Positions 34,479 to 43,981 are shown, numbered from the stretch's first letter. The stretch is 64,000 bases of DNA from Brevundimonas sp. (GCF_003248455.1 NZ_QFNM01000004.1:105039-169038), one strand, 5' to 3'. Made by a program: numbers and translations. The notes: a model not told the origin generated them from the letters alone.

Positions 34479-36851
34479 ATGCGTAAACTCAAGACCTTCT
34501 GCCTGGCCGGCGCCGCAGGCCTGGCCCTCGCCTCCGCCGCCTCGGCCCAGTCGGGCGTCGCCCCCGGCGCGCCCGGCGCGCCGCCTGTCTGGTCCAGCGC
34601 GGCCAAGACCGGCGCCGGCTCATCCTACGAAGCCTATGTGGACGGCCAGTATCGCGACGGCGGCCCCACGGGCGCGGTGTCCAAGGTCTGGTATTCCATC
34701 GCCGACGGCGTCCTGACCGAGACCATGTACGGCCTGATCCACGAGGCCCAGATCAAGGCCCTGCGCTTCGGCCTGGTCACGTCCGACGGCCTGTCGCTGG
34801 AAGGCGACGACACCACCGCCAAGACGGAATACATCGACGTGGACGACCAGGGCCGGCCGATGGCGCCGGCCTATCAGATCACCACCCGCGACACGTCCGG
34901 CCGCTACGAGATCGTCAAGCGCATCTACAGCGACCCGGACCGCGACGCGCTGGTCCTGCGCGTACGCATCACGGCCCTGAGCGGCCGGGTGACGCCCTAC
35001 CTGCTGCTGGAGCCGCACATCGCCAACACCGGCGTCGATGACCGGGGCGAAGTCGCGCGCGACGGCTTCCACGCCTGGGAGGGCGCCGCCCATCTGGTCC
35101 TGAAGCCCAGCCAGCCGTTCGAAAAGGCCAGCGTCGGCTTCGTCGGCGCTTCGGACGGCCTGACCGATCTGAAGGACGGCAGGCTGGACTGGACCTACGC
35201 CTCGACCGGCGACACGGCGGGCAACACCCTGATGACCGGCGCCCTGCCGACCCTGCGGCAGGGTGAGAGCGTGCAGCGCGACTATGTCATCGGCTTCGGT
35301 CGCAGCGAGGCCGAGGCGCGCACGGCGGCTGACGGGTCGTTCTCCACCGGCCTGGACGAAGTCCTGGCGCGGTTCGTCGGCGAGGGCGACCGGATCGGCT
35401 GGCGCGACTATCTGGCCTCGCTGACCGAACTGCCGCGCATCGCCGAACAGGCGACCGACGGCGGCAAGCTGGCCTACGCCTCGGCCCTGATGCTGAAGGT
35501 GCAGGAAGACCGCACCCACGCGGGCGCCCTGATCGCCTCGCTGTCCAACCCGTGGGGCGACACGGTGGACGCCTCCAAATCCTCGACCGGCTACAAGGCC
35601 GTCTGGCCGCGCGACTTCTATCAGGTGGCCATGGCCCTGGCGGCGCTGGGCGACAAGGAGACGCCGCTGGCGGCCTTCAACTATCTGCCCCAGGTCCAGG
35701 TGGGGCCGAACACGCCAGGCAACACCGGCGTCGGCGGCTGGTTCCTGCAGAAGACCCATGTGGACGGCGAACTGGAATGGGTCGCGGTCCAGTTGGACCA
35801 GACGGCCATGCCGATCATGCTGGGCTATCGTCTGTGGAAGATGGGCTGGCTGTCCGACGCCCAGATGACCGAACGCTACAACGCCATGCTGAAGCCGGCG
35901 GCCGACTTCCTGGTCGACGGCGGCAAGATCGGCCTGTTGTGGAACGACGCCGAGATCAAGCCGCCCTTCACCCAGCAGGAGCGCTGGGAGGAGCAGCAGG
36001 GCTACTCGCCGTCATCGACCGCCGCCGTGGTCGCGGGCCTGACCGTCGCCGCAGAGATGGCCCGCGCCTCGGGCGACGAAGCCGGAGCGAGCCGTTATCA
36101 GGCTGCGGCCGACAGCTATGCGTCCAAGATCGAAGACCGGATGTTCACCACCAACGGCGACTTCGGCGACGGCCGCTACTACATTCGCATCACCCAGAAC
36201 GAGAACCCGAACGACAAGGCCCCGATCGGCGCCGCCAACGGCCAGATCGCTCCGGCCGAAGACCGCGTCGTGGACGGCGGCTTCCTGGAACTGGTGCGTT
36301 ATGGGGTGCGCAAGGCCGACGATCCGCGCATCCTGTCCACCCTGCCCGTCTATGACGATCAGTCGCTGGAGCCGCTGTACCGCGTCCGTTACGACTTCGG
36401 TCCCGAGGGCGACAAGACGCCGGGCTGGCGCCGCTACGGCGTCGACGGCTATGGCGAGGATCATCTGACGGGCGCCAACTACGGCGTCGGCGGCGAGATG
36501 AGCCCCGGTCAGCGCGGCCGGGTCTGGCCCTTCTTCACCGGCGAACGCGGCCATTACGAACTGGCCCGCGCCAGCGTGAACGGCGCGCCCTCGGCCGCCG
36601 ACATCGCCGCCATCCGCCAGACCTATGTGCGCGGCATGGAGCGGTTCGCAAACGGCGGACTGATGCTGGCCGAACAGGTCTGGGACGGGGTCGGAAATCC
36701 GACGGCCAAGGACTACGCCCTGGGACAGAACACGGATTCGGCCACGCCCCTGGCCTGGACCCACGCGGAATATCTGAAGCTGCTGCGATCGCTGGCCGAC
36801 GGCAAGGTCTGGGACAGCTACGATCCGGTCCACGACCGTTACGCTCGCTGA
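34479..36851 (+). CDS. GH15 glucoamylase/glucodextranase-like enzyme, exported
   Basis: 790 residues with a signal peptide ending ASAQ. An N-terminal beta-sandwich domain of about 250 residues precedes the (alpha/alpha)6 catalytic domain. The acid Glu is in QERWEEQQGYSPS and the base Glu in GLMLAEQVWDG. The conserved TGYKAVWPRDFYQ and ATPLAWTHAEYLKLLRS are also present. It should release beta-glucose from the non-reducing ends of maltodextrins in the periplasm. It starts 9 bp after the broken transporter and ends at a strong terminator. Confidence 0.93.
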   Translation: MRKLKTFCLAGAAGLALASAASAQSGVAPGAPGAPPVWSSAAKTGAGSSYEAYVDGQYRDGGPTGAVSKVWYSIADGVLTETMYGLIHEAQIKALRFGLVTSDGLSLEGDDTTAKTEYIDVDDQGRPMAPAYQITTRDTSGRYEIVKRIYSDPDRDALVLRVRITALSGRVTPYLLLEPHIANTGVDDRGEVARDGFHAWEGAAHLVLKPSQPFEKASVGFVGASDGLTDLKDGRLDWTYASTGDTAGNTLMTGALPTLRQGESVQRDYVIGFGRSEAEARTAADGSFSTGLDEVLARFVGEGDRIGWRDYLASLTELPRIAEQATDGGKLAYASALMLKVQEDRTHAGALIASLSNPWGDTVDASKSSTGYKAVWPRDFYQVAMALAALGDKETPLAAFNYLPQVQVGPNTPGNTGVGGWFLQKTHVDGELEWVAVQLDQTAMPIMLGYRLWKMGWLSDAQMTERYNAMLKPAADFLVDGGKIGLLWNDAEIKPPFTQQERWEEQQGYSPSSTAAVVAGLTVAAEMARASGDEAGASRYQAAADSYASKIEDRMFTTNGDFGDGRYYIRITQNENPNDKAPIGAANGQIAPAEDRVVDGGFLELVRYGVRKADDPRILSTLPVYDDQSLEPLYRVRYDFGPEGDKTPGWRRYGVDGYGEDHLTGANYGVGGEMSPGQRGRVWPFFTGERGHYELARASVNGAPSAADIAAIRQTYVRGMERFANGGLMLAEQVWDGVGNPTAKDYALGQNTDSATPLAWTHAEYLKLLRSLADGKVWDSYDPVHDRYAR

Positions 36852-36854
36852 ATG

Positions 36855-36892
36855 AAAAAGGCCCCGGAGATCGCTCCGGGGCCTTTCTCTTC
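36855..36892 (+). terminator. Intrinsic terminator closing the starch locus
   Basis: aaaggccccggag and ctccggggccttt form a long GC stem with a short loop, followed by tctctt. The A-run before the stem lets it also serve the minus-strand porin gene. Confidence 0.85.
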
Positions 36893-36906
36893 TAAGTCGG
36901 TTGGGA

Positions 36907-37602
36907 TCAGAAGGCGAGCTTGATCGCGCCAACGACCCGGTCTTCCGCGCCGGGCACGCCATCGACGTCGGTGTCGTAATAGCGGACATCCACCCCGATC
37001 TTGTCGGTGAGGGCATAGCCCACGCCGGCGTTCCAGGTGGTGTAGTCGTCGGTCACATTAAGCCACTGCTTGCCGACGGCGCCCGAGATGGTCCACTTGT
37101 CAGCCGGGCTAAAGGCGGCGTTGATCTCGGCATAGGTCGCTTCGTCATCGACGCCGAAGAAGTCGGGCGAGTAATAGACGGCCGCGCCGAATGTGGCGGG
37201 ACCTACGGCGCGCGACGCCGCAGCCTTGAACTCGGCGTAGTTATAGTCGGCGCCGTCCGGCTCTCCGGCGTACAGGTAGCCGATCACGCCGAAGTCGAGC
37301 GCGAAGCCGCCCGCCTCGGTGCGATAGCCGCCATAGACATCGATCTCCGCGTCGGTGTCGTCGCCGAAATCGACGTTCGAGGCCCAGGCGCCGGCGTAGA
37401 AGGCGCCCGAAGTCAGGTCGACTCCGCCCTGGATCGCCGGATCCTCGCCCGTCTGGCTGAAGCCGCGGAAGACATAGTCGCTGACGACGCCCACGTTCCA
37501 GGCGACCTGCACGTCGCTTTGGGCGGAGGCGGGCGTCGACAGACCGATCAGGGCGGCGGCGACGGTTGCGGCGGCGGCCGCACGAAACAGGCTCTTGGTC
37601 AT
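36907..37602 (-). CDS. TorF-family putative porin
   Basis: 231 residues with a Sec signal peptide (ending PASAQ) and alternating beta-barrel strands, ending in Phe. The motif VAWNVGVVSDYVFRGFSQTGEDPAIQGGVD is the start of the TorF/Gcw_chp family. An outer-membrane location is expected. The family often sits near ammonium-transporter genes in alphaproteobacteria, and here it follows one 79 bp downstream on the same strand, so a role linked to nitrogen supply is possible. Confidence 0.85.
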   Translation of the reverse strand: MTKSLFRAAAAATVAAALIGLSTPASAQSDVQVAWNVGVVSDYVFRGFSQTGEDPAIQGGVDLTSGAFYAGAWASNVDFGDDTDAEIDVYGGYRTEAGGFALDFGVIGYLYAGEPDGADYNYAEFKAAASRAVGPATFGAAVYYSPDFFGVDDEATYAEINAAFSPADKWTISGAVGKQWLNVTDDYTTWNAGVGYALTDKIGVDVRYYDTDVDGVPGAEDRVVGAIKLAF

Positions 37603-37645
37603 ATCTGTATCCCCTTGTTTTTGATTTTTCGAACCGCAGTTAAGA

Positions 37646-37673
37646 CCGGGCGCGGGGTAGAAGCCGCGCCCGG
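37646..37673 (-). terminator. GC hairpin between the ammonium transporter and the porin gene
   Basis: ccgggcgcgg (37646-37655) pairs perfectly with ccgcgcccgg (37664-37673). Only TCTT follows on the minus strand, so it may weaken but not fully stop transcription into the porin gene. Confidence 0.5.
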
Positions 37674-37681
37674 CCGCCGGA

Positions 37682-39025
37682 TCAGGGCTCCAACGCTTCG
37701 CCGTGCAGCGAAGTGTCCAGGCCGGCCGTTTCCTCCGCCTCGCTCACGCGCAAGCCCGTGGTGAACTTGCAGACGAACAGGATGATCAGGGTGCCGATGG
37801 CGCTGTAGACGATGGTCCAGAGCAGCCCCAGGGCCTGGGCGCCGATGTTGGCGCCTTCCGACAGGCTGTTGATCGCGGTGGAGGCGAACACGCCGGTCAG
37901 CAGGGCGCCGATCAGGCCGCCCGCGCCGTGGATGCCGAAGGCGTCCAGGCTGTCGTCATAGCGCAGCAGCTTCTTGATCCACACCGACGAGGCGTAGCAG
38001 ACCGGCCCGGCGATCAGGCCGATGATCACAGCGCCCTTCGGATCGACGAAACCGGCCGCCGGGGTGATGGCGACCAGACCGGCGACCACGCCCGACAACA
38101 TGCCGATCAGCGAGACCTTCTTCTTCTCGATATATTCGACGATCTTCCAGGTCAGGGCGGCGGCGGCGGCGGCCAGCAGGGTGTTCAGCAGGGCCACGCC
38201 CATCAGGTCGTTGGCCGCGCCCGCCGAACCGGCGTTGAAGCCGATCCAGCCGACCAGCAGCAGGCTGGCGCCGATCATGGTCAGGACCGGATTGTGCGCC
38301 AGGATCGGCTCGACGCCATACCCCTTGCGACGGCCGAGAACGATGGCGCAGACCAGACCCGCGACCCCCGAGTTGACGTGAACGACCGCGCCGCCGGCGA
38401 AGTCCAGCACGCCTGCCGAGCCCAGGAAGCCGCCGCCCCAGACCCAATGGCAGATCGGCGCATAGACCAGCAGCGACCACAGGGCGGTGAACAGCAGAAG
38501 CGCGGAATATTTCATCCGCTCGGCGAAGGCGCCCGTCACCAGCGCCGGGGTGATGATGGCGAAGGTCATCTGGAACGAGATGAACAAAAACTCGGGGATC
38601 CCCGGCAGCAGCGCGTTGGCGGTCTGTAGCGACACGCCGTTCAGGAACAGCATGTCCAGGCTGCCGATGAAGGGCTGGAGCCCTGCGTTGCCATTGGCGC
38701 CGAACGCCAGGCTGTAGCCGGCGATGAACCACACCAGCGACACCACGGCGAAGACGCCGACCGATTGGGTGATGGTGGCGATGACGTTCTTCTTGCGCAC
38801 CATGCCGCCGTAGAACAGCGCCAGACCGGGAAGGGTCATCAGCAGGACCAGGGCGGTGGAGGTGCCAAGCCAGGATGCGCCAGCGCTATCCAGTTCCAGG
38901 GCCGCTTGGTGGCCCAGAAGGGCCGGCGCGGCGGCCTGTGCGTGGGCAGATCCGGCGGCCATCAGACAAAGCGTGGGAAGGACGAGGCCGGCGGCCCCGA
39001 TAAGTCGTTTTTCGATCTGCGACAT
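37682..39025 (-). CDS. amtB: Ammonium transporter, Amt family
   Basis: The ATG at 39025 is used. An upstream extension is Arg/Cys-rich and lacks a signal. The 447-residue protein has a cleavable signal-like N-terminus (GSAHAQ) and about eleven helices. It has the Amt features LALFYGGMVRKKN, FAIITPALVTGAFAERM, the pore His in GAGGLIGALLTG and the C-terminal region that binds GlnK. It conducts ammonium across the inner membrane. No glnK is adjacent, although glnK usually accompanies amtB. Confidence 0.94.
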   Translation of the reverse strand: MSQIEKRLIGAAGLVLPTLCLMAAGSAHAQAAAPALLGHQAALELDSAGASWLGTSTALVLLMTLPGLALFYGGMVRKKNVIATITQSVGVFAVVSLVWFIAGYSLAFGANGNAGLQPFIGSLDMLFLNGVSLQTANALLPGIPEFLFISFQMTFAIITPALVTGAFAERMKYSALLLFTALWSLLVYAPICHWVWGGGFLGSAGVLDFAGGAVVHVNSGVAGLVCAIVLGRRKGYGVEPILAHNPVLTMIGASLLLVGWIGFNAGSAGAANDLMGVALLNTLLAAAAAALTWKIVEYIEKKKVSLIGMLSGVVAGLVAITPAAGFVDPKGAVIIGLIAGPVCYASSVWIKKLLRYDDSLDAFGIHGAGGLIGALLTGVFASTAINSLSEGANIGAQALGLLWTIVYSAIGTLIILFVCKFTTGLRVSEAEETAGLDTSLHGEALEP

Positions 39026-39243
39026 GAAATAGTACCCCCTATGCAATCTCGCAGTTGCGAAGGTTTTACCGCATTTGCGTCGTGCGCAAGGGGATTGGCG
39101 GCGAACAGCGCAACTTTCTTGCAACGGTACGGTCATAAAAAGTTAAGGCCGCAAAATCTTTCGATTATGCGCCCTTAGCAAGCAGTCGCTATGCCGTTAC
39201 AGCCAAGGTTGACGAAAGGATTTTCGCGCCCTGCCGTCGCCGA

Positions 39244-40347
39244 TTACGCCCAGTGCATCTGCACCCGGTGCGCCGCCGCCCAGTGGATGGCCCGAATGGC
39301 GTCGATCACGGCCTCGGTGGCGGCGCGCGTGCCCAGTTCGCCGCCCAGATCGGCGGTCACGGCTCCCGCGGCCAGAACGGCGGCGACGGCGGCCTCGACG
39401 GAGTCGGCTTCGTCTTCCAGCTTCAGGCTGTGACGCAACAGCAGGGCCGCCGACAGGATGGCGCCGACCGGATTGGCCAGATCCTGCCCGGCGATGTCGG
39501 GCGCCGAGCCGTGGATCGGCTCGAACAGGCCCGGACCTTCCGCGCCCAGCGAGGCCGACGGCAATAGGCCGATGGAGCCGCCCAGCACCGAAATCTCGTC
39601 CGACAGGATGTCGCCGAACATGTTCTCGGTCAGGATGACGTCGTATTCGCGGGGCTTTCTGATCAGGTGCATGGCCATGGAATCGACCAGGGCGTGTTCC
39701 AGCTCGATGTCGGGGAACTCCTCGGCGTGGATGCGGCTGACGACCTCGCGCCACAGACGGCTGGTCTCCATGACGTTGGCCTTGTCCACCGACGTCACCT
39801 TGCCGCGACGCTGGCGCGCGGTCTGGAAGGCGGCGCGGGCGACGCGCTCGATTTCGACCACCGTATATTCGCACAGGTCGGTCGCGCCCTTCTCGTCGCG
39901 CGTCTTCTTGCCGAAATAGACCCCGCCGGTCAGTTCGCGGAAGACGATCAGGTCGACCCCCTCGACGATCTCCTTCTTCAGAGGCGAGCGGTGGGCCAGG
40001 ACCGGCGAGACCTGCAGGGGACGCAGATTGGCGAACAGGCCCATCAGCTTGCGGATGGCCAGCAGCCCCTGTTCGGGCCGAACCTTGCCGCCGTCCCACT
40101 TGGGTCCGCCGACCGCACCCAGCAGAACCGCATCGGCGGCGACGCAGGCGTCCTGCGTTTCCTGCGGCAGGGCCTCACCCGTGGCGTCGATGGCGGCGCC
40201 GCCGATCAGATGCTCGCTGAAAACGAAATGATGGCCGTAGAAGTCGCCGATCACGGACAGGACGTCGCGTGCGGCGCGCGTCACCTCGGGCCCGACGCCG
40301 TCCCCGGGCAGCAGGACGATGGTGTAGGTCTCGGCGGCGGTGGTCAT
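39244..40347 (-). CDS. leuB: 3-isopropylmalate dehydrogenase
   Basis: The ATG at 40347 overlaps the leuD stop (ATGA). The 367-residue enzyme oxidises and decarboxylates 3-isopropylmalate with NAD in leucine synthesis. Family motifs are visible: LLPGDGVGPEV, ELTGGVYFG, DKANVMETSRLW and TENMFGDILSDEISVLGGSIG. It is the last gene of the long ilv-leu operon. No clear terminator was found in the next 40 bases. Confidence 0.96.
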   Translation of the reverse strand: MTTAAETYTIVLLPGDGVGPEVTRAARDVLSVIGDFYGHHFVFSEHLIGGAAIDATGEALPQETQDACVAADAVLLGAVGGPKWDGGKVRPEQGLLAIRKLMGLFANLRPLQVSPVLAHRSPLKKEIVEGVDLIVFRELTGGVYFGKKTRDEKGATDLCEYTVVEIERVARAAFQTARQRRGKVTSVDKANVMETSRLWREVVSRIHAEEFPDIELEHALVDSMAMHLIRKPREYDVILTENMFGDILSDEISVLGGSIGLLPSASLGAEGPGLFEPIHGSAPDIAGQDLANPVGAILSAALLLRHSLKLEDEADSVEAAVAAVLAAGAVTADLGGELGTRAATEAVIDAIRAIHWAAAHRVQMHWA

Positions 40348-40931
40348 CTTACGGTCTCTCTCGATCGCTCGTAGGCTTCGATCTCGGGCATGTTTGATTG
40401 CAGCCAGCCCAGGGTGTCCACCCCGTCCAGCAGGCATTGGCGGGCGAAGGATTCGACCCCGAACGGCACGGGCTCGGCATTGCCCCGCTGGATCTGGTTG
40501 GCTTGAAGGTCGATCGTGACCGGCTGATCCGGCTGCGACGCCAGATCGTCCCACACGGCCTGGCTGACGACGATGGGCAGAAGGCCGTTTTTCAGCGCGT
40601 TCGATGTAAAAATGTCAGCGATCTCGGTGGAGATCACCGCCCGGAAGCCATAGTCCAGCAAGGCCCAGGGGGCATGCTCGCGCGACGAACCGCAGGCGAA
40701 GTTCCGGCCGGCCAGCAGGATGCGGTGCTCCGCCGGGTCGATCCGATTCAGGACGGCCTCGGGCTTCTCCGATCCATCGTCCTCGTAACGCCAGTCATAG
40801 AAGGCGGCCTTGCCCAGACCTTCGCGCGTCGTCGTCGTCAGGAACCGCGCGGGGATGATCTGGTCGGTGTCGATATTGGCCTGGCTCAGCGTGACCGTCT
40901 TCGAGGTCAGGGTGGTGAACGGCTCAGGCAT
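40344..40931 (-). CDS. leuD: 3-isopropylmalate dehydratase small subunit
   Basis: 195 residues, the swivel domain that joins LeuC to form isopropylmalate isomerase. NIDTDQIIPARFL and the GRNFACGSSREHAPWAL motif are diagnostic. It is separated from leuC by 149 bp that hold a palindromic repeat, while it overlaps leuB by 4 bp. This breaks the usual tight leuC-leuD coupling and may alter the subunit ratio. Confidence 0.96.
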   Translation of the reverse strand: MPEPFTTLTSKTVTLSQANIDTDQIIPARFLTTTTREGLGKAAFYDWRYEDDGSEKPEAVLNRIDPAEHRILLAGRNFACGSSREHAPWALLDYGFRAVISTEIADIFTSNALKNGLLPIVVSQAVWDDLASQPDQPVTIDLQANQIQRGNAEPVPFGVESFARQCLLDGVDTLGWLQSNMPEIEAYERSRETVR

Positions 40932-40940
40932 GAGAAACTC

Positions 40941-41067
40941 CGCTCATCCCCGCGAAAGCGGGGACCCAGTTCTGTGGGCGATAGCTCTTGCCACTCACAT
41001 TGCGACGGTCATTCCTCACAGCGTGCCTTACGAAAGCACTGGGTCTCCGCTTTCGCGGGGATGAGCG
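40941..41067. repeat. Palindromic repeat element (HPRESG type) between leuC and leuD
   Basis: Arms 40941-40970 and 41038-41067 are inverted complements with one mismatch and match the murD element arms. The spacer is longer (67 bases). On the RNA it would form a long hairpin between two operon genes. Confidence 0.9.
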
Positions 41068-41080
41068 GAAGGGGGTGAAG

Positions 41081-42493
41081 TCACGCATTCGCCGCCTCCT
41101 GCAGATAGACGCGCGGATCGGTCAGCACCCCGGCCACCGCCGTCGCCGCCGCCGTAGCCGGGCTGGCCAGGATGGTGCGGGCGTCCTTGCCCTGGCGCCC
41201 TTCGAAATTGCGGTTGGAGGTCGAGACGGCCAACTGTCCCGGCGCGACGAAATCGCCGTTCATGGCGATGCACATCGAACAACCGGGGATGCGCCATTCG
41301 GCCCCGGCGGCGATAAAGACCTGGTCCAGGCCTTCCGCCTCGGCGTCGCGCCGCACGGCTTCGGAGCCCGGCACCACCAGCATCCGCAGACCCGGCTTGA
41401 CCTTGCGGCCGCGCAGCACCTCGGCGGCGGCGCGCAGATCGGGCAGACGGCCATTGGTGCAGGAGCCGATGAAGACCACGTCCACCGGCTGACTGGTCGT
41501 CGCCTCGCCCGCCGTGAAACCCATATAGGCGATGGCCTTGCGGTCGCTGTCCGACTGCGGCTGTGGGACCGGCGAGCCGATGGGCGCCCCGGCGTCCGGG
41601 GTCGTGCCCCAGGTCGCCATCGGCCGGATGGCGGCGCCGTCGATCACCACTTCCTTGTCGAAGACCGCGCCCGGATCGGTGGCCAGTTTCAGCCATTCGG
41701 CCGCCGCCGCCTCATAGTCGGCGGGGACGTGCTTGCGGCCGCGTAGCCAGTCGATGGTCGTCCGGTCCGGCGCGATCATGCCCGCGCGGGCTCCGGCCTC
41801 GATGGACATGTTGCACAGGGTCATCCGCCCTTCCATATCCAGCGAGCGCACGGCCTCGCCGGCGTATTCGATGACATAGCCGGTGCCGCCGCCGAAACCG
41901 ATGGCGGCGATGACGGCCAGGGCGACGTCCTTGCCCGACACGCCCGGCTGTAGTTCGCCCGTCACCGTCACCCGCATGGCCTTGGCCCTGCGTTGCAACA
42001 GGCACTGGGTCGCCAGCACATGGCCGACTTCCGAGGTGCCGATGCCGAAAGCCAGCGCGCCGAACGCGCCGTGGGTCGCGGTGTGGCTGTCGCCGCAGAC
42101 CACCGTCATGCCCGGCTGGGTCAGGCCCAGTTCAGGCCCCATCACATGGACGACCCCCCGGTCCTCGGACCCCCAGCCCGCCAGGGGCACGCCGTGGGCG
42201 GCGCAGTTGCGCTCCAGCGTATGGACCTGGGCCTCGGCCTGGGCGGTGACATAGGGTTTCAGGCCGTTCAGCCCCGCCGGCAGGGTCGGGGTCGAATGGT
42301 CCAAAGTCGCATAGGTCCGGTCGGGGCGGCGGACCTTCAGGCCCCGCGCCTCTATCTCGCTGAAGGCCTGGGGGCTGGTGACTTCGTGCACCAGATGCAG
42401 GTCGACATACAGCACCCCCGGCGTCTCGGCCGTTTCGGCCCTGACGACGTGCGCGTCCCAGACCTTGTCGAACAGGGTCTTGGGATCAGGCAT
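41081..42493 (-). CDS. leuC: 3-isopropylmalate dehydratase large subunit
   Basis: The start at 42493 is taken from the MPDPKTLFDKVWDAH N-terminus and overlaps the end of leuA by 8 bp. The 470-residue aconitase-family subunit has the 4Fe-4S cysteine motifs VFIGSCTNGRLPDL and GCSMCIAMN and the active-site CGDSHTATHGAFG. It isomerises 2- to 3-isopropylmalate with LeuD. Confidence 0.96.
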   Translation of the reverse strand: MPDPKTLFDKVWDAHVVRAETAETPGVLYVDLHLVHEVTSPQAFSEIEARGLKVRRPDRTYATLDHSTPTLPAGLNGLKPYVTAQAEAQVHTLERNCAAHGVPLAGWGSEDRGVVHVMGPELGLTQPGMTVVCGDSHTATHGAFGALAFGIGTSEVGHVLATQCLLQRRAKAMRVTVTGELQPGVSGKDVALAVIAAIGFGGGTGYVIEYAGEAVRSLDMEGRMTLCNMSIEAGARAGMIAPDRTTIDWLRGRKHVPADYEAAAAEWLKLATDPGAVFDKEVVIDGAAIRPMATWGTTPDAGAPIGSPVPQPQSDSDRKAIAYMGFTAGEATTSQPVDVVFIGSCTNGRLPDLRAAAEVLRGRKVKPGLRMLVVPGSEAVRRDAEAEGLDQVFIAAGAEWRIPGCSMCIAMNGDFVAPGQLAVSTSNRNFEGRQGKDARTILASPATAAATAVAGVLTDPRVYLQEAANA

Positions 42494-43733
42494 ATTGGAC
42501 CACGACCTCGGACACGCCGTCGACACGGTCGATGATCGCGATCAGTTCGGCGTCGTTGATCTCGCCGATCTGGTCGGCGCGCTGTTTGAAGCTCGCGACC
42601 ACGGCGGCCAGACGCTCGCCCTCGATGGGACGGCCGAGGGTCTCGGCGCGCTTGGCGATGGCGTGACGGCCCGAATGCTTGCCCAGGACGAACCAGCTGC
42701 CCTCGAAGCCCACGTCCTGAGGCCGCATGATCTCATAGGTGCGGCTGTCAGCCAGCATGCCGTGCTGGTGGATGCCGGCCTCGTGGGCGAAAGCGTTGAC
42801 GCCGACCACCGACTTGTTGCGGGCGATGACCGTCTCGGTGATCTCGCACAGGATCTTTGAGGCGCGCACCAGATGACGGCTGTCGGCGCCGGTCGTGACG
42901 CCATAGCGGTCCTCGCGCACCTTCAGGGCCATGATCACCTCCTCGATCGAGGCGTTGCCGGCCCGTTCGCCGATGCCGTTGATCGCGCCCTCGACCTGGC
43001 GCGCCCCACCTTCTACGGCGGCCAGGGAGTTGGCGACCGCCATGCCCAGGTCGTCGTGGCAATGAGCCGAGAAGATCACCTGCGGATGCCGCGCCTTGAT
43101 GCGGGCGGCCAGATAGGCGAACCGCTCGCGCACCTCTTGCGGCGTCGCATAGCCGACGGTGTCGGGTACGTTCAGGGTCCGCGCCCCGGCGTCGGCGGCG
43201 GCCTCCAGCACATCGGCCAGGAACTCGGGCTCGGTGCGGAAGGCGTCCTCGGCCGAGAATTCGACGTCGTCGAACAGGGTGCGCGCATATTCCACCGACC
43301 GGACAGCCGTCGACAGAACCTCGTTGGTCGACATCTTCAGCTTGGCCGCCCGGTGGATCGGGCTGGTGGCCAGAAAGACGTGGCAACGGCGATTGGCCCT
43401 GGGCGCGGGTTGCAGGGCGCGGAAGCTGGCGTCGATGTCCTTTTCATTGGCGCGCGACAGAGAGCAGAAGATCGGTCCCTCGACTTCGCTGGTCACGCGA
43501 CGGATGCAGTCCTCGTCGCCGGGCGAGGCGGCGGCGAAACCGGCCTCGATGACGTCGACGCCCAGATCCCGCAGGACCTGGGCCATCTTGACCTTGGCCT
43601 GGGCGGACATGGAAAAGCCCGGCGCCTGCTCTCCATCCCGCATCGTCGTGTCGAAGACGATGACGCGGTTCGGATCGGCCGCGATCTGTTCGGTTCGCGA
43701 CCCGCCGGATACTCGTACGTCGGAGCCCATCAC
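42486..43733 (-). CDS. leuA: 2-isopropylmalate synthase lacking the C-terminal regulatory domain
   Basis: 415 residues. The HMGL-like catalytic barrel is complete: FDTTMRDGEQAPGFS, metal-binding HCHDDLGMAVAN, GERAGNASIEEV and VNAFAHEAGIHQHG. The protein ends at ...VDGVSEVVVQYA, about 100 residues short of standard LeuA (around 520), so the leucine-sensing LeuA dimer domain is absent. Its place among leuCDB argues for 2-isopropylmalate synthase. A homocitrate-synthase-like enzyme has similar length but makes less sense here. It overlaps ilvM and leuC. Confidence 0.85.
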   Translation of the reverse strand: MMGSDVRVSGGSRTEQIAADPNRVIVFDTTMRDGEQAPGFSMSAQAKVKMAQVLRDLGVDVIEAGFAAASPGDEDCIRRVTSEVEGPIFCSLSRANEKDIDASFRALQPAPRANRRCHVFLATSPIHRAAKLKMSTNEVLSTAVRSVEYARTLFDDVEFSAEDAFRTEPEFLADVLEAAADAGARTLNVPDTVGYATPQEVRERFAYLAARIKARHPQVIFSAHCHDDLGMAVANSLAAVEGGARQVEGAINGIGERAGNASIEEVIMALKVREDRYGVTTGADSRHLVRASKILCEITETVIARNKSVVGVNAFAHEAGIHQHGMLADSRTYEIMRPQDVGFEGSWFVLGKHSGRHAIAKRAETLGRPIEGERLAAVVASFKQRADQIGEINDAELIAIIDRVDGVSEVVVQYA

Positions 43734-43981
43734 GCGGCCTCGGATTGAATAATGTCGTTTGAGATGCGGCGCATGCCGAACAGCCGGTCGATCTGGCGAC
43801 CCAGATTGTCCACGCAGCGTCCGGCGTCGCGGCCGCGCACGGTCAGGGCGATGCGGCGCAAGGCGCCTTCATCGGCCATGTTGATGCCGTCGATGTGGAA
43901 GCCCCGGCGCTCCACCAGGCCGATGAGCCGCTGAAGCGAACCGTCCGCACGGTCGATCTGGATGTGGATCGTGTCGCTCAT
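43730..43981 (-). CDS. ilvM: Acetolactate synthase small subunit, short IlvM-type ACT protein
   Basis: 83 residues forming a single ACT domain (IHIQIDRADGSLQRLIGLVERRGFHIDGINM). The second half found in 160-190-residue IlvH/IlvN proteins is missing, so it is the short IlvM type that pairs with IlvG. It lies 1 bp after the large-subunit gene and overlaps leuA by 4 bp. Confidence 0.85.
   Translation of the reverse strand: MSDTIHIQIDRADGSLQRLIGLVERRGFHIDGINMADEGALRRIALTVRGRDAGRCVDNLGRQIDRLFGMRRISNDIIQSEAA

Noticed and set aside
38995..39243. A sigma-54 promoter for the ammonium transporter
   Set aside because: No convincing GG-N10-GC element was found in the upstream bases, so no site is reported.
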